A stretch of 35,139 nucleotides of DNA from Thermoplasmata archaeon (GTDB lineage Archaea; Thermoplasmatota; Poseidoniia; Poseidoniales; Thalassarchaeaceae): the NCBI GenBank assembly GCA_002727675.1, contig PBXQ01000079.1, forward strand, positions 1-35,139. The letters run 5' to 3'. The first letter of the stretch is position 1. Every line of letters begins with the position of its first letter. Shown here in pieces: positions 8,980-19,108 of this stretch. The notes beneath the pieces are model-generated. The model made no database searches. It was not told the DNA's origin and saw nothing but the letters and a program-made list of their open reading frames with translations. The position numbers and the translations under genes were made by a program.

Positions 8980-10158
8980 CTAATACAGATAAAATGCTGG
9001 GAATACCAACACCCAAACCAAATCAACAAAGTGCCAATAAAGTCCGAAATACTCTATAGATACTGAATTATCTGGATTATAACTACCTTTGTGGGCTTTG
9101 TAGGTCATGTATGTTAATCCAATAATCCCTGCAAGTACGTGAGCCCCGTGAGTGCCAGTTGCAACAAAGAAGGTTGCAGCTGAAAGTCGTAAATTTACAT
9201 CAATATATTCGCCACCGTGTCCTCCAAAATGATACAACTCATTGTGGATTGTGTATCCATCGCTCATTAAACTTGGAGCGTAGAATGGTCCAATACTGAA
9301 ACCGACAAACCATTCAACCATTTTTAATATCAAGAACAGAGTTGCTAGTACTAAGGTGGCACCTAGATAATTACGAACTTTCCTTGATCTTTCTGTTGGT
9401 TCCAAATCCGTGCGCTTTGCTGTCTTTAGAGCTAAAACAACTGTAAATGATGAGATAATCAAAGCAAAAGTATTGATTGCGCCAGGTACTAGTGTATCAG
9501 GTAATAGTACTAATGTCCAAGATTCTGCATGTTCTCCTGCAATGAAGTAAGACGCAGGAACCCAGCAAGCATCGCCGGGAGAGAATGGTAGTCCGTTAGA
9601 ATAAGTAGCATGGTTGTCTAGAATTGTTTGACATGATTCAGTACCCATACGGTAACGGATATATGTAGTAAACAAACTTGAGAAGACCATCATTTCTGAC
9701 ATTAAGAACACCCACATTCCAACTTTACGAATATCGATGTTCTGGAATGGTGCTCCTGCAGACTTAGGTTCGTAATGACCATCAAATGAAAGATCTTGTC
9801 GCCACCAAATCAACAAACCAGAACAGATTACAGCTAAACCAACTAAAATCATAGATAGGTAATTTCCATTGTATACTGTATTATTCATATCATCATTCAT
9901 AACAAAAGTAGATGCGAATCCGAATAGGAAAATTGTAAAACCGAATGACATTATTATTGGTGCCCAACTATTGTGTGGCGCTCCATGCTCCCAGTCATGG
10001 GGCCCCCATGCACTGCCATGGTGGTCATCGTGGTGGTCATCATGGTGATCATCATGAGATGGAGGTGCGTGGTTTCTTTTCTTCACCACATATTCTTTCA
10101 TTTTTTCCTCAATAATTTCAGCAATTCGTTCCTCTGTTAGTTCAATATTTGCCTTCAA
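8980..10158 (-). CDS. coxC: Cytochrome c oxidase subunit III with His/Asp-rich N-terminal extension
   Basis: RKVGMWVFLMSEMMVFSSLFTTYI, LRLSAATFFVATGTHGAHVLAGIIGLTYM, EYFGLYWHFVDLVWVLVFPAFYL. Confidence 0.93.
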   Translation of the reverse strand: MKANIELTEERIAEIIEEKMKEYVVKKRNHAPPSHDDHHDDHHDDHHGSAWGPHDWEHGAPHNSWAPIIMSFGFTIFLFGFASTFVMNDDMNNTVYNGNYLSMILVGLAVICSGLLIWWRQDLSFDGHYEPKSAGAPFQNIDIRKVGMWVFLMSEMMVFSSLFTTYIRYRMGTESCQTILDNHATYSNGLPFSPGDACWVPASYFIAGEHAESWTLVLLPDTLVPGAINTFALIISSFTVVLALKTAKRTDLEPTERSRKVRNYLGATLVLATLFLILKMVEWFVGFSIGPFYAPSLMSDGYTIHNELYHFGGHGGEYIDVNLRLSAATFFVATGTHGAHVLAGIIGLTYMTYKAHKGSYNPDNSVSIEYFGLYWHFVDLVWVLVFPAFYLY

Positions 10159-12488
10159 TGAATCACCTCCTCTTCATCATTAGGGACCATTAGTTTAGTC
10201 AACCAATTTTCTTTTCTCTCTCCGTGTTCATTTACATCAATCAAAGTGGGTATTTCGTCGAATGAAGGAGTTGGTGGTGGAGATGAAACAAGCCACTCAA
10301 ATGACCAGCCACCCCATGGGTCAGCAGGTGCCTTCTTTCCTTTGACAAGCGTGATAATCATGTTATAAACCATGATTATTGTTGAAAGTCCAAATATAAA
10401 TCCATTAATTGAGATAAACATGTTCCAACTTGCTATTTCCGCGGGCAATGTTCCAACGACATCAGAGTATTCATTTGCTTGAATGAAGTAAGTGTGGTGT
10501 CGGCGAGTCATTCCTAGTAATCCTAATTTGTGCATTGGCCAAAATAGGCCATTATACGATATGAAAGCAATTAAGAAATGCAACATTCCTAATTTTTCGT
10601 TCATCATTTTCCCAGTCATCTTAGGGTACCAGTAGTAAATTGCTGAGAACAAGCCAAACACTACACCACCAACTAAAACGTAGTGGAAATGTGCAACGAC
10701 GAAATAAGTCTCAGTCAAATGTGTATTCATTGCAATTGAAGGGAAAAACATTCCCGAAATTCCACCAAGTGTGAAGGTAATTAAGAATCCTAGTGACCAA
10801 AGCGTGTGAGTACGATATACTAATGATCCACGATGCATGGTTTTTAACCAATTAAATATCTTAATTCCTGTAGGAACAGCAACAAGCATTGTTGTGAGCA
10901 TCATAACGAATCTAAGCCATGGTGCCATTCCACTTGTTAACATGTGGTGTCCGTATACAACAAATGAAAGTATACCGATTCCTGCTAATGCATAAACCAT
11001 TGATTTGTATCCAAAAATAGCTCGCCTAGAACTAGTAGCAAGAACTTCCGAAACTATCCCAAATGCTGGAATAATTACAACATAAACTTCGGGATGTCCG
11101 AAATACCAAAACAAATGACTCCAAAGAAGAGGATCTCCACCGGCGGCTGTATTGAAAAACGCGGTTGCAATTGTTCTATCAAGGATAGCCTCAATTAAGC
11201 CTACACCAAATGCAGGTATTGAAATGAATAAACACATCACTGATACTAATATTGACCATGTAAATAGCGGCATCTGCATCCATCCCATACCAGGTGCGCG
11301 CATTGCAGCAATGGTGGTAATAAAATTAATTCCAGCAAGTGTTGAAGAGGCAACCAACATTAATTGCCCTGCTAGCCAAAAGGTTGTGCCGGGGTGAGTT
11401 GTAACCCAAGATGTGATTGGTTGGTATCCCGTCCACCCAACATCAGCACCAGTTCCTGAGAAAACCCCCATCATAATAAGAATTGAGCCCGCAGGGTTAA
11501 GCCAAAATGCCATTGCATTGATGCGAGGGAATGCCAAATCTTTTGCCCCAATTTGAAGAGGTACAATTCAATTTGCAAAGCCATTAATTAAAGGCATAGC
11601 AGCTAAGAAAATCATAACAGTTCCGTGTAATGTAAAGAATTGGTTATATTGGTCTCTAGTCAAGAAATCATTTCCTGGTACGGCAAGTTGAACACGTATT
11701 AATAGTGCAATTACTCCACCTACAATGAAATAAAATAGTCCTGCTACGAAATAAAGAGTCCCGACCTTCTTGTGATCCGTGCTAGTCAACCAATCTGCAA
11801 TCCATGGAGCAAATGATTCCCAACTAAATGATTCAGGGTTCATTCTATAAAATACATAAACTAAACTAATTACTAACAAAGAAATAACTAGTAATAATGC
11901 TGAGAATAAAACAGTCATTGCATCTGCTGGTTCCACATTCGAAACTTCTTCTCCACCTATGGCGGCGATTGAATAAGTTGATTGAGCCCAAGCGTCATCT
12001 CCATTGATATCTGGTTCTCCATTTCCATTAACTGAATTTACTGATAATAGGAAACTTACTTCGCCACTACTAGGGGCTGTCCATTCTACAGACCAATTCA
12101 TTTGGTCATTGCCTGTAGTTGAATGAGTAAGCTCTCCTGCAATCATCTGGGTTGTGTCGTCTAGTATAGTAAAAGTTCCAGAACTAGAAACAAGGTTGAA
12201 TCCACCAGTATTTATTCTGTTTTCGTCAACAACAGCCCCGGGTCCACCAGAAAATCCGAATGATAATGTGTATGTTTCACCAGCATTGTATTCAGAAGGT
12301 AAAGCACTACCATTTCCTAATGTCATAAATGGCGATACATCTCCACTTGGACTGCCTCCATGACAAGTACATCCCATCTGAACATTATTGATTCCCCCGG
12401 ACCTCGCTTGAAGGCTAGGGGCAAACATTAACGATGCGATTAACAAAGTAGTAATTACAATAATTTTTTTGTTTATTTGCATAATCAT
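10155..12488 (-). CDS. coxA: Cytochrome c oxidase subunit I fused to an N-terminal secreted domain; interrupted by an in-frame TGA at 11568-11570 (split in the ORF track)
   Basis: N-part: STDHKKVGTLYFVAG...QFFTLHGTVMIFLAAMPLINGFAN*; C-part in the same frame: IVPLQIGAKDLAFPRINAMAFWL...WYFGHPEVYVVIIPAFG...HFHYVLVGG. Likely start MIMQINKK at 12488. Confidence 0.9.
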
Positions 12489-12492
12489 CGCC

Positions 12493-13137
12493 TCACTCGT
12501 GCACCTCAAGAATTGCAGTCATATATGCGTGGTCATCTCCACAATATTCAGCACAGTCTATGAAGAATTCACCAGTAATATCAGGAGTCAACCACATTGA
12601 AGTGTATAGCCCAGGAACAGCATCTTCTTTAGCACCCCATTGAACAACGAAAGGAGCGTGTGTAACATCTTCTGCAGTAATATTGAATCTGTAAATTATA
12701 TCTTTCTTGACACTCAAAAGAGTCAATCCTGTTTCATTATGAACACCTACATCACATAGATCACTGCTTAAGTCACGACAATCAAAGTCCCAATACCATT
12801 GCTTTCCTGTAAGGCCGATTTCGAAGTAATCTTCTCCTTCAACCCCTACTGAAGATGGGTCTGCCCAGACATCAGATGCGGGTGTTAATGAAATATATGT
12901 CAAGTATAAAATCAAAATAGTTGGAACAATAATCCAAGCCAATTCTAATTTAAAATTGTCATTATGGCGGGGAAACTCGCCCACAGTTATGTCATCAATA
13001 TTTGGGACTTCACCATCTTTAGACACGTAGAAGAATGAATGGTGTAAAAGCCACCCAAAAACAATAACACCTACTACGATAGACCAATCCCAAAATATAG
13101 CAAATAACTCATTGTATGCCTCTCCGCCTACGGCCAT
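12493..13137 (-). CDS. coxB: Cytochrome c oxidase subunit II with intact CuA site
   Basis: CAEYCGDDHAYM CuA motif and upstream HAPFVV; two N-terminal TM segments; likely start MAVGGEAYNELFAIF at 13137. Confidence 0.93.
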   Translation of the reverse strand: MAVGGEAYNELFAIFWDWSIVVGVIVFGWLLHHSFFYVSKDGEVPNIDDITVGEFPRHNDNFKLELAWIIVPTILILYLTYISLTPASDVWADPSSVGVEGEDYFEIGLTGKQWYWDFDCRDLSSDLCDVGVHNETGLTLLSVKKDIIYRFNITAEDVTHAPFVVQWGAKEDAVPGLYTSMWLTPDITGEFFIDCAEYCGDDHAYMTAILEVHE

Positions 13138-13370
13138 GCCTATTCCTCTCAACCCTCCGGTAAAGCAGTCCGTAGTTAAGCGTTGGCAGATGCTATACAA
13201 CTGTGGTTAATTTATCAACTCAAAAAAATCAATCAATTATACTTGCTTTAAGCAATTTTTTTCATTTTATATTGACAGAAGTCAAATAATTTAGAAAGTC
13301 ACAATTTTCTGCATTGAGAATGAGTTATTTACGCCAAAGGTTGAATTGGTAAGGCTGTCTCAGGGTACCA

Positions 13371-13751
13371 ATGAACCCCCGAGCACTGATTGTTGAAGAT
13401 AACAAAACCAATGTGAGATTGTTGCTAGCATTGCTTAAAGGAAAGGGCATTACTGATATCGAAGTTGCAGAAGATGCGAATCAAGCATTTGAAGCATTAC
13501 AAACAGGATTTTTTGATTTAATTTTCATGGATATCCAACTACCTTGGACTGATGGTCTACAACTAACTACTGCTATCCGTGATCATCCTTTAGTAAGAGA
13601 AAGCAAAATCATTGCAGTTACTGCATTTTCAACCCCCGAAGATCGTAGAAAAGCAGATTCTGCTGGTTGTGATGCCTTTGTCCCAAAGCCAGTAAGGCGT
13701 GAAGAATTATACAAGATAATTGATGAGCAATTAGCTGCCAGGAATAATTAA
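13371..13751 (+). CDS. Single-domain response regulator (CheY/DivK-like receiver)
   Basis: ALIVEDNKTNVRLL, DLIFMDIQLPWTDG phospho-acceptor, IIAVTAFS, FVPKPVRREEL. Confidence 0.92.
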   Translation: MNPRALIVEDNKTNVRLLLALLKGKGITDIEVAEDANQAFEALQTGFFDLIFMDIQLPWTDGLQLTTAIRDHPLVRESKIIAVTAFSTPEDRRKADSAGCDAFVPKPVRREELYKIIDEQLAARNN

Positions 13752-13789
13752 TTTAAATTAATAATTCCCTTTCTATTTTATAGAAATTA

Positions 13790-14371
13790 ATGACGGGTTA
13801 TGATTGGAATAATGGGCTGAAAATTGAGGGGTTAAGATTGTCCACTAAGAAAAAATTACCTAATAGGGATAATAAACGTGAACAAAAAGACGGCCCAGTA
13901 AGTAGAGAATTACGTTTCGAAAAGGTAGGAAAGGCATTATCTAATATAAGAATTAGAAACAGGAAAATAGAAGATGGTGGGTGTTTTTGTCCAATAATTG
14001 TTGAGGGATTAAAAGACAAATCAGCATTAATAAAATTAGGTTTTTCTGGGCCAATTGAGATAATAAATAGGGGCTGGGATCGTGGAAAACTAGTCACATA
14101 TTTATTTGAGAAATATGGTGTTGTTAATCCGATAGATGGAGGCCCCGCTCTAATTTTGTTGATGGATTGGGATAGGACGGGGGGGAGGATTCAAAACAAT
14201 CTAGTTATGTTGTTAAAATCTATGGATATCTCGATAGATGAACATACAAGAATAGAGCTAATACGTTCAATGAAACCAGAGGGAAAAACGGTTGAAACAT
14301 TGGCTCCATTCTCTGAACAACTTTGCAAAATAATGGATTATTATGATCCGTTCAGAATTGAACAAGAATAA
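13790..14371 (+). CDS. Toprim-domain protein
   Basis: FCPIIVEGLKDKSALIKLGF (conserved Glu) and ALILLMDWDRTGG (DxD), the two Toprim metal motifs. Confidence 0.72.
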   Translation: MTGYDWNNGLKIEGLRLSTKKKLPNRDNKREQKDGPVSRELRFEKVGKALSNIRIRNRKIEDGGCFCPIIVEGLKDKSALIKLGFSGPIEIINRGWDRGKLVTYLFEKYGVVNPIDGGPALILLMDWDRTGGRIQNNLVMLLKSMDISIDEHTRIELIRSMKPEGKTVETLAPFSEQLCKIMDYYDPFRIEQE

Positions 14372-14372
14372 A

Positions 14373-17363
14373 TTATTCTAATTTAATTATAATCCTTGCA
14401 CTTAATTCTGCTTGCATCCCTTCTCTAATTTTTTCTAAGTGATTCATTCTTTCATCTAGTTCTAATCTTAATTTTTCTATTAGACCTCTTTTCATTCTAG
14501 CCCAACGTTGGTCAACGATTTGCCCACCCATACTTTCTCTAATTGATGCCGCTCGTAATTGTTCTCTTTCTCTTTCTATTCTCTCCATCCATGATCGCTG
14601 AATATTATGTCGTAATTCGTCAAGCAAGGGGGTGAGTCTAGCATTTTCATCTTCTAATAACCAACCATGTAATCTATCAAGGAAATTGTCAATTTTCAAA
14701 TCTAAATCATTATCAAAAATGGTTCTATTTAGTTCATTGAATTCAGCCCATGGTTGCTTTGGTTGGTTAATTATGGGGTATCCCTTATTGTCAAGTAGTA
14801 ACCATCTACGAACCGAATGATCTGATAGCCCAGCCACAACCCAATCTAAACAGATTAATATTGAACTTCTTTCATCCCATTCTTCAGGTCTTTTTGCACT
14901 TAATTGAATTAAAGGAGAAATACCAGAATCACGCCAACCAGGTAGTGTGGCATCTTGATTTGCTTCACCACTAATTGAATCACGAAGCCATTGAACAATT
15001 GGATGCCAAGGTGCCAAATATTCGAATTCATTGTTTGCCCTTGCTTCTTCTCTTTCAATTACAAATGGAATTATGTGTGGTGGTGCAGCGTTATACAATT
15101 TATTAATCCTTATTTCCCAGTCTTTCAATTGATAATCAGGATTGTTTTTATCTGCACATCTGTTAACCAATTCTGACACACTTTCAGAACTTAGAATTAA
15201 TTGCCAGTAACCTCCGATGTGATGTAAGCGTGATTGCTGATCTTTCAATTCTAATCTTTTTCTAACCCATTTAATCAATTGCTCAGGTTCTATTCCGAGT
15301 TCCATTTTTATAGAATCTTCCCTTAATTTTCGGATACCTGGGTCATTACCCAACCATTCTCGTTCTTCATTGGCCCTTTCATCCAACCACCTCTCCCTCT
15401 TTTCCAACAACGTTTCTAAATTATCATCAGAGTTATGTACACTGTTTACTTGCAATTCTTTTGCATCAACAATGCTAAATCCACTATCACCCAATCTTCT
15501 AGCACGAGGGGAATTTAATTCGTTTTGAGCAACCATTTTCATGGCCTTACCAAGTAACGGATCTAACATACCAATGGAATCTTCAAATAGACGAATCCTG
15601 TAAAATAAGCGACCTAAAATTGCAGCGTCAATAGTCCCTTCAACAGCAATATTGAGAATTGTAATCACTTCAGCTTGTTGTCCGAAACGGTCCAATCGGC
15701 CAATACGTTGCTCTATTTTCATTGGATTCCATGGTAAATCGTAGTTAACTAATCTATGGCAATGTTGCTGATCTAACCCCTCGCTTCCTACTTCACTAGA
15801 TAACAATACATCTATTTCTCCATTTGCAAATTTATTACGTAAATCTTCTCTTTCAATCATGGGGGTAAGTCCATTCAAAACTTCACATCTGACTCCTTCA
15901 TTTAGAAGACGATCTTTCAGATAATTTAGTGTCCCACGGAAATGACTGAAAAGAAGAATACCCCCCTCAGTATCTTTAGTTAAGGAATCTAGAATCCATA
16001 ATTTCAAAGCTTCAAATTTAGAATCAAAACTCCCTAGATCTTCAGCAGCTATAACCAATTCATCTAAGTCGCCAAATCGGCCAAGAAGTCGGTGCTCTGC
16101 TTCTTCAATTGTTACTTCTAATACTTCTTCATCACCTTCGGTATCAAAATCAAATGCATTTATTGCAGTATCTCGAAGTTGAGTTCGTACATGATTGGCA
16201 AATGCAGGTAAACAACTACTCGCCATTCTTTCAGGAACTACTAATGCCCAATCAAAACGTTCAGAATCGGGGTGACGTAATTGCATTAATCTCCATGTCC
16301 AACGCCTAGCAGCTTCGTACAATCTCCATTCTGCTTTTGTCAATTGAACATCTAATGTAATCGCATCTCTTCTTGCTAAATTCAAATCAAGGTCACGCCT
16401 CCTAGTTCTTACAATTATCTCGTTCAATGGCCTAATTTCTCTTAATAAATCAGCAACACGTTGCCTATGGTTTGATACTTCAGTCCAACCCAGCGGGTCA
16501 CGACAGATTTCTATGGCTTCTTTTAATCTTAAATCAGTAGAAAAACCAGGTGTAAATTCTAATCTCTCAAGTGCTGTAATCGCACTTTGTAAATCTGGTA
16601 TTTTTTTAGATGTGGCATCTAATGCCGTATTCAAATTACGCATGGGGCCCATTGTACTCTGAAATGATTGAAAATCCGGCCAACGATCAGGGGCGAGCAA
16701 AGATAGTTGAACCCATAATTCTTCATTAGAAAGATTAACTGGAGTGGCAGTTAAGAAAAGAATATTATTACTATGTAGGGTTAATAATTGAATTGCATCG
16801 TGTAACCTACTTCTAGGATTTCGGCAATGATGTGCTTCGTCTACAATTGTTAGAAGTAATTCTGGAATACCATCTTCCATTAACTGCCTCAATAATTTTG
16901 GTTGACGGAGAATACCATGGCTCGTCACAACGACTAATGATTCCCCTTGCCTAATTCTCTCTATTGCATGTAGAAGCTTCGCACCAGTATTTGCCTCAAA
17001 ACCCACTAAGTCGCATCGATGAAACATTTCTTGTAACCATTTGATTCTCAAACCACTTGGGCAAGCAATAATCGCTCCACCTTTTTCACCTATTGAATGT
17101 AGTCTACGTAATACATGAAGGGCGGAGATTGTTTTTCCTAAACCTACTTCATCAGCAATCAGTAAACCATTCCAATTACTCGATGCCAATCTTGCAGCAG
17201 GCAAATGTTGGTGGGGTTGGTCCTGCCACCGCCCGAATCGTAATAGCGGGCAGAAGTCTGTAGGGGGGTAACGAATGTCTAAATCACATCTCAAAAGTGC
17301 CCACTCTTCTTGACTCAAAACTGAACCAATGGGCTTCACTCCACCTCCGCTCAAATCTTTCAA
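14373..17363 (-). CDS. SNF2/RapA-like superfamily 2 ATPase
   Basis: ADEVGLGKT (motif I), VDEAH (motif II), LFLTATPVN (motif III), SSEVGSEGLD and QRIGRLDRFGQ (motifs V/VI). Confidence 0.93.
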   Translation of the reverse strand: MKDLSGGGVKPIGSVLSQEEWALLRCDLDIRYPPTDFCPLLRFGRWQDQPHQHLPAARLASSNWNGLLIADEVGLGKTISALHVLRRLHSIGEKGGAIIACPSGLRIKWLQEMFHRCDLVGFEANTGAKLLHAIERIRQGESLVVVTSHGILRQPKLLRQLMEDGIPELLLTIVDEAHHCRNPRSRLHDAIQLLTLHSNNILFLTATPVNLSNEELWVQLSLLAPDRWPDFQSFQSTMGPMRNLNTALDATSKKIPDLQSAITALERLEFTPGFSTDLRLKEAIEICRDPLGWTEVSNHRQRVADLLREIRPLNEIIVRTRRRDLDLNLARRDAITLDVQLTKAEWRLYEAARRWTWRLMQLRHPDSERFDWALVVPERMASSCLPAFANHVRTQLRDTAINAFDFDTEGDEEVLEVTIEEAEHRLLGRFGDLDELVIAAEDLGSFDSKFEALKLWILDSLTKDTEGGILLFSHFRGTLNYLKDRLLNEGVRCEVLNGLTPMIEREDLRNKFANGEIDVLLSSEVGSEGLDQQHCHRLVNYDLPWNPMKIEQRIGRLDRFGQQAEVITILNIAVEGTIDAAILGRLFYRIRLFEDSIGMLDPLLGKAMKMVAQNELNSPRARRLGDSGFSIVDAKELQVNSVHNSDDNLETLLEKRERWLDERANEEREWLGNDPGIRKLREDSIKMELGIEPEQLIKWVRKRLELKDQQSRLHHIGGYWQLILSSESVSELVNRCADKNNPDYQLKDWEIRINKLYNAAPPHIIPFVIEREEARANNEFEYLAPWHPIVQWLRDSISGEANQDATLPGWRDSGISPLIQLSAKRPEEWDERSSILICLDWVVAGLSDHSVRRWLLLDNKGYPIINQPKQPWAEFNELNRTIFDNDLDLKIDNFLDRLHGWLLEDENARLTPLLDELRHNIQRSWMERIEREREQLRAASIRESMGGQIVDQRWARMKRGLIEKLRLELDERMNHLEKIREGMQAELSARIIIKLE

Positions 17364-17437
17364 CAGTAACCTACGGTAAAACGACTGTACTTGAACTCAC
17401 GCGAAATTAATAGTGATAATTGGTAAAAAACCCATTT

Positions 17438-17884
17438 TTATGGCAGTGTGACGCCTGTCTCTTTTACGGTATTTAGTACAACATGTGTCGTCGATCGTTC
17501 TACCCCTTCTGTTGAAAGCACAGTTTTAGTAAAATCATCAAGATCATCTCTATCTTTAACTCGTGCGAATACTAAACTATCCATATCTCCAGTGACATCA
17601 TAAACAGCAAAAACACGCGAGTCAGAAGCGATTAACTCTTGAATTTCAAGTAATCTTCCCTTTACAATTCTTAACCCAACCACAACAGTCATTTCCCAAC
17701 CAATTTTATCAGGATTAAGGTTAACAGTATATCCAGTAATTACTCCATTTTCTTCTAGTTTATTCAAACGGTTTGATACTGTTCCTAAAGCAACACCAAC
17801 AATATCAGCGAGAGCTCGCATAGAATATCTCCCATCTTCTTGTAGGGCTACTAACAATGATTTGTCTATATCATCTAACTCCAT
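17438..17884 (-). CDS. Lrp/AsnC-family transcriptional regulator
   Basis: N-terminal HTH DDIDKSLLVALQEDGRYSMRALADIVGVALGTVSNRLNKLEENGVI plus a C-terminal RAM-type domain. Confidence 0.93.
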   Translation of the reverse strand: MELDDIDKSLLVALQEDGRYSMRALADIVGVALGTVSNRLNKLEENGVITGYTVNLNPDKIGWEMTVVVGLRIVKGRLLEIQELIASDSRVFAVYDVTGDMDSLVFARVKDRDDLDDFTKTVLSTEGVERSTTHVVLNTVKETGVTLP

Positions 17885-17923
17885 TTTATCGCCTCGGATT
17901 TATGGCGCTCGACAGAGGGTTAT

Positions 17924-17984
17924 TGAACGTTATTGTTGATTATTGCGTGCAGGGTGAACGAATGAACATTAAATAAGTATATAA
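17924..17984 (-). promoter_or_regulatory. Putative lrp-like gene promoter with repeated TGAAC/GTTCA elements
   Basis: TTATATAC on the minus strand (17977-17984) and TGAAC at 17924, 17955 and 17963 (plus-strand reading). Confidence 0.35.
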
Positions 17985-18007
17985 TGAAATATTATTCAAT
18001 ATATTCA

Positions 18008-19108
18008 TTAGTCATTAATTGGCAGATTTAAATCAAGTACCCAACCACCTAATTCATCAACATCCACTTTCCAATGAGTTGGAACTGTGTCACCAATAAT
18101 ACCAGAACATTTCATTTTTACAGTGAAACTACGACTTGTTTCTGCTGGGATTAATTGTTGAGTGGGTACCTTGCCCATCTTCCAAGGTTCATTTGCGAAA
18201 GCACCTTTCAATGTTACATCAAAAATCCCGGCAGTAATCATTACTTTAGCATACCAACTATCATTGTTGTTTTGATAAAGAGTACCGCGCAATCGTGGTA
18301 AACCAATTTCTCTCCTTTGGTCTTGACGAACAATAATTAGTAGTCCCACAATTACAACAATTCCAATCAAGATTGTAGGGAACTTTTCAGCTGTAGAATT
18401 TGGAACATTTGTTGGAGCCTCCAATTGTATTTTGTCGGCGCCATAAATTGTATGGTTTAAATCATCAACAAACAGAATAACAACCTCCATCCTCCATAAT
18501 TCGTCTTCAGAAGTTGGGAGTCCATCTTCTTGTAATCTTTCAATACTAACCTCATGAGTCCAATTAGTTATATTTCCTTCTTCGTGATAAAATGAAGATG
18601 TCCAACCATAATGTTTCACCAGATCATGAACTATTACATCCCCAATTGAATCATAATCAACAGTGATGTACCAACGCATATTCAATGATTCTGATAAGTT
18701 TTCAAGTGGCAGTATGCTAGTAGAAAGTTGCAATCCTGAGAAGGTTAATTCAGAGGAATTTTTCCCATCATTTCCAAGAGCATGATTCCAAAGTAGGGTT
18801 ACTTGAAGGTCTGTTTCAACTAATTTTGTAATTCCATCTACATTAGAATTAGATGTAGGGGCACCATTTATCCAAGTGGAGCAATTTTCTGCTCCCAAAT
18901 TTTCTGCTCGTTGTTTAGCAGCAAGGGTACTATCATTGCTATGAATCCAATTTAATCTTACATTTGAATTATAATCATAATCAAAACCACACCCTGAATC
19001 ATCAACAAATGACTCGTAAACATGATTTTCTTGACTATTTGAGGAGGCTTGAACAAGAGTAGAACAGATGAATATTAACAGAATTAATAAACATCTGATG
19101 AACTTCAT
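18008..19108 (-). CDS. Secreted, single-TM protein of unknown function
   Basis: Signal peptide MKFIRCLLILLIFICSTLVQA; TM FPTILIGIVVIVGLLIIV followed by a C-terminal cytoplasmic domain. Confidence 0.7.
   Translation of the reverse strand: MKFIRCLLILLIFICSTLVQASSNSQENHVYESFVDDSGCGFDYDYNSNVRLNWIHSNDSTLAAKQRAENLGAENCSTWINGAPTSNSNVDGITKLVETDLQVTLLWNHALGNDGKNSSELTFSGLQLSTSILPLENLSESLNMRWYITVDYDSIGDVIVHDLVKHYGWTSSFYHEEGNITNWTHEVSIERLQEDGLPTSEDELWRMEVVILFVDDLNHTIYGADKIQLEAPTNVPNSTAEKFPTILIGIVVIVGLLIIVRQDQRREIGLPRLRGTLYQNNNDSWYAKVMITAGIFDVTLKGAFANEPWKMGKVPTQQLIPAETSRSFTVKMKCSGIIGDTVPTHWKVDVDELGGWVLDLNLPIND

Noticed and set aside
11152-11397. Plus-strand ORF inside coxA (and similar antisense ORFs, e.g. 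12154..12363, 19838..20083, 23321..23530)
   Set aside because: They lie opposite well-supported genes and have no coding signature of their own.
11568-11570. Selenocysteine insertion at the coxA TGA
   Set aside because: The position is not a redox Cys in COX1 homologues; W/Y is expected, and no selenoprotein context is visible.
10155-12488. Genome-wide UGA=Trp code as explanation for the coxA TGA
   Set aside because: Several genes here end at TGA with sensible termini (150..962, coxB at 12493-12495 next to the coxA start, 22373..22798, secG, parA, 34742 ORF), and Trp codons in coxA checked are TGG.
13243-13262. TTGCT-TTA-AGCAA hairpin with T-tract as a terminator
   Set aside because: Short 5-bp stem located between divergent gene starts; no gene ends there.
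13371-17363. Defence island (response regulator, Toprim, SNF2 helicase)
   Set aside because: No nuclease, methyltransferase, sensor or mobile-element gene nearby; the proteins look like housekeeping or unknown.
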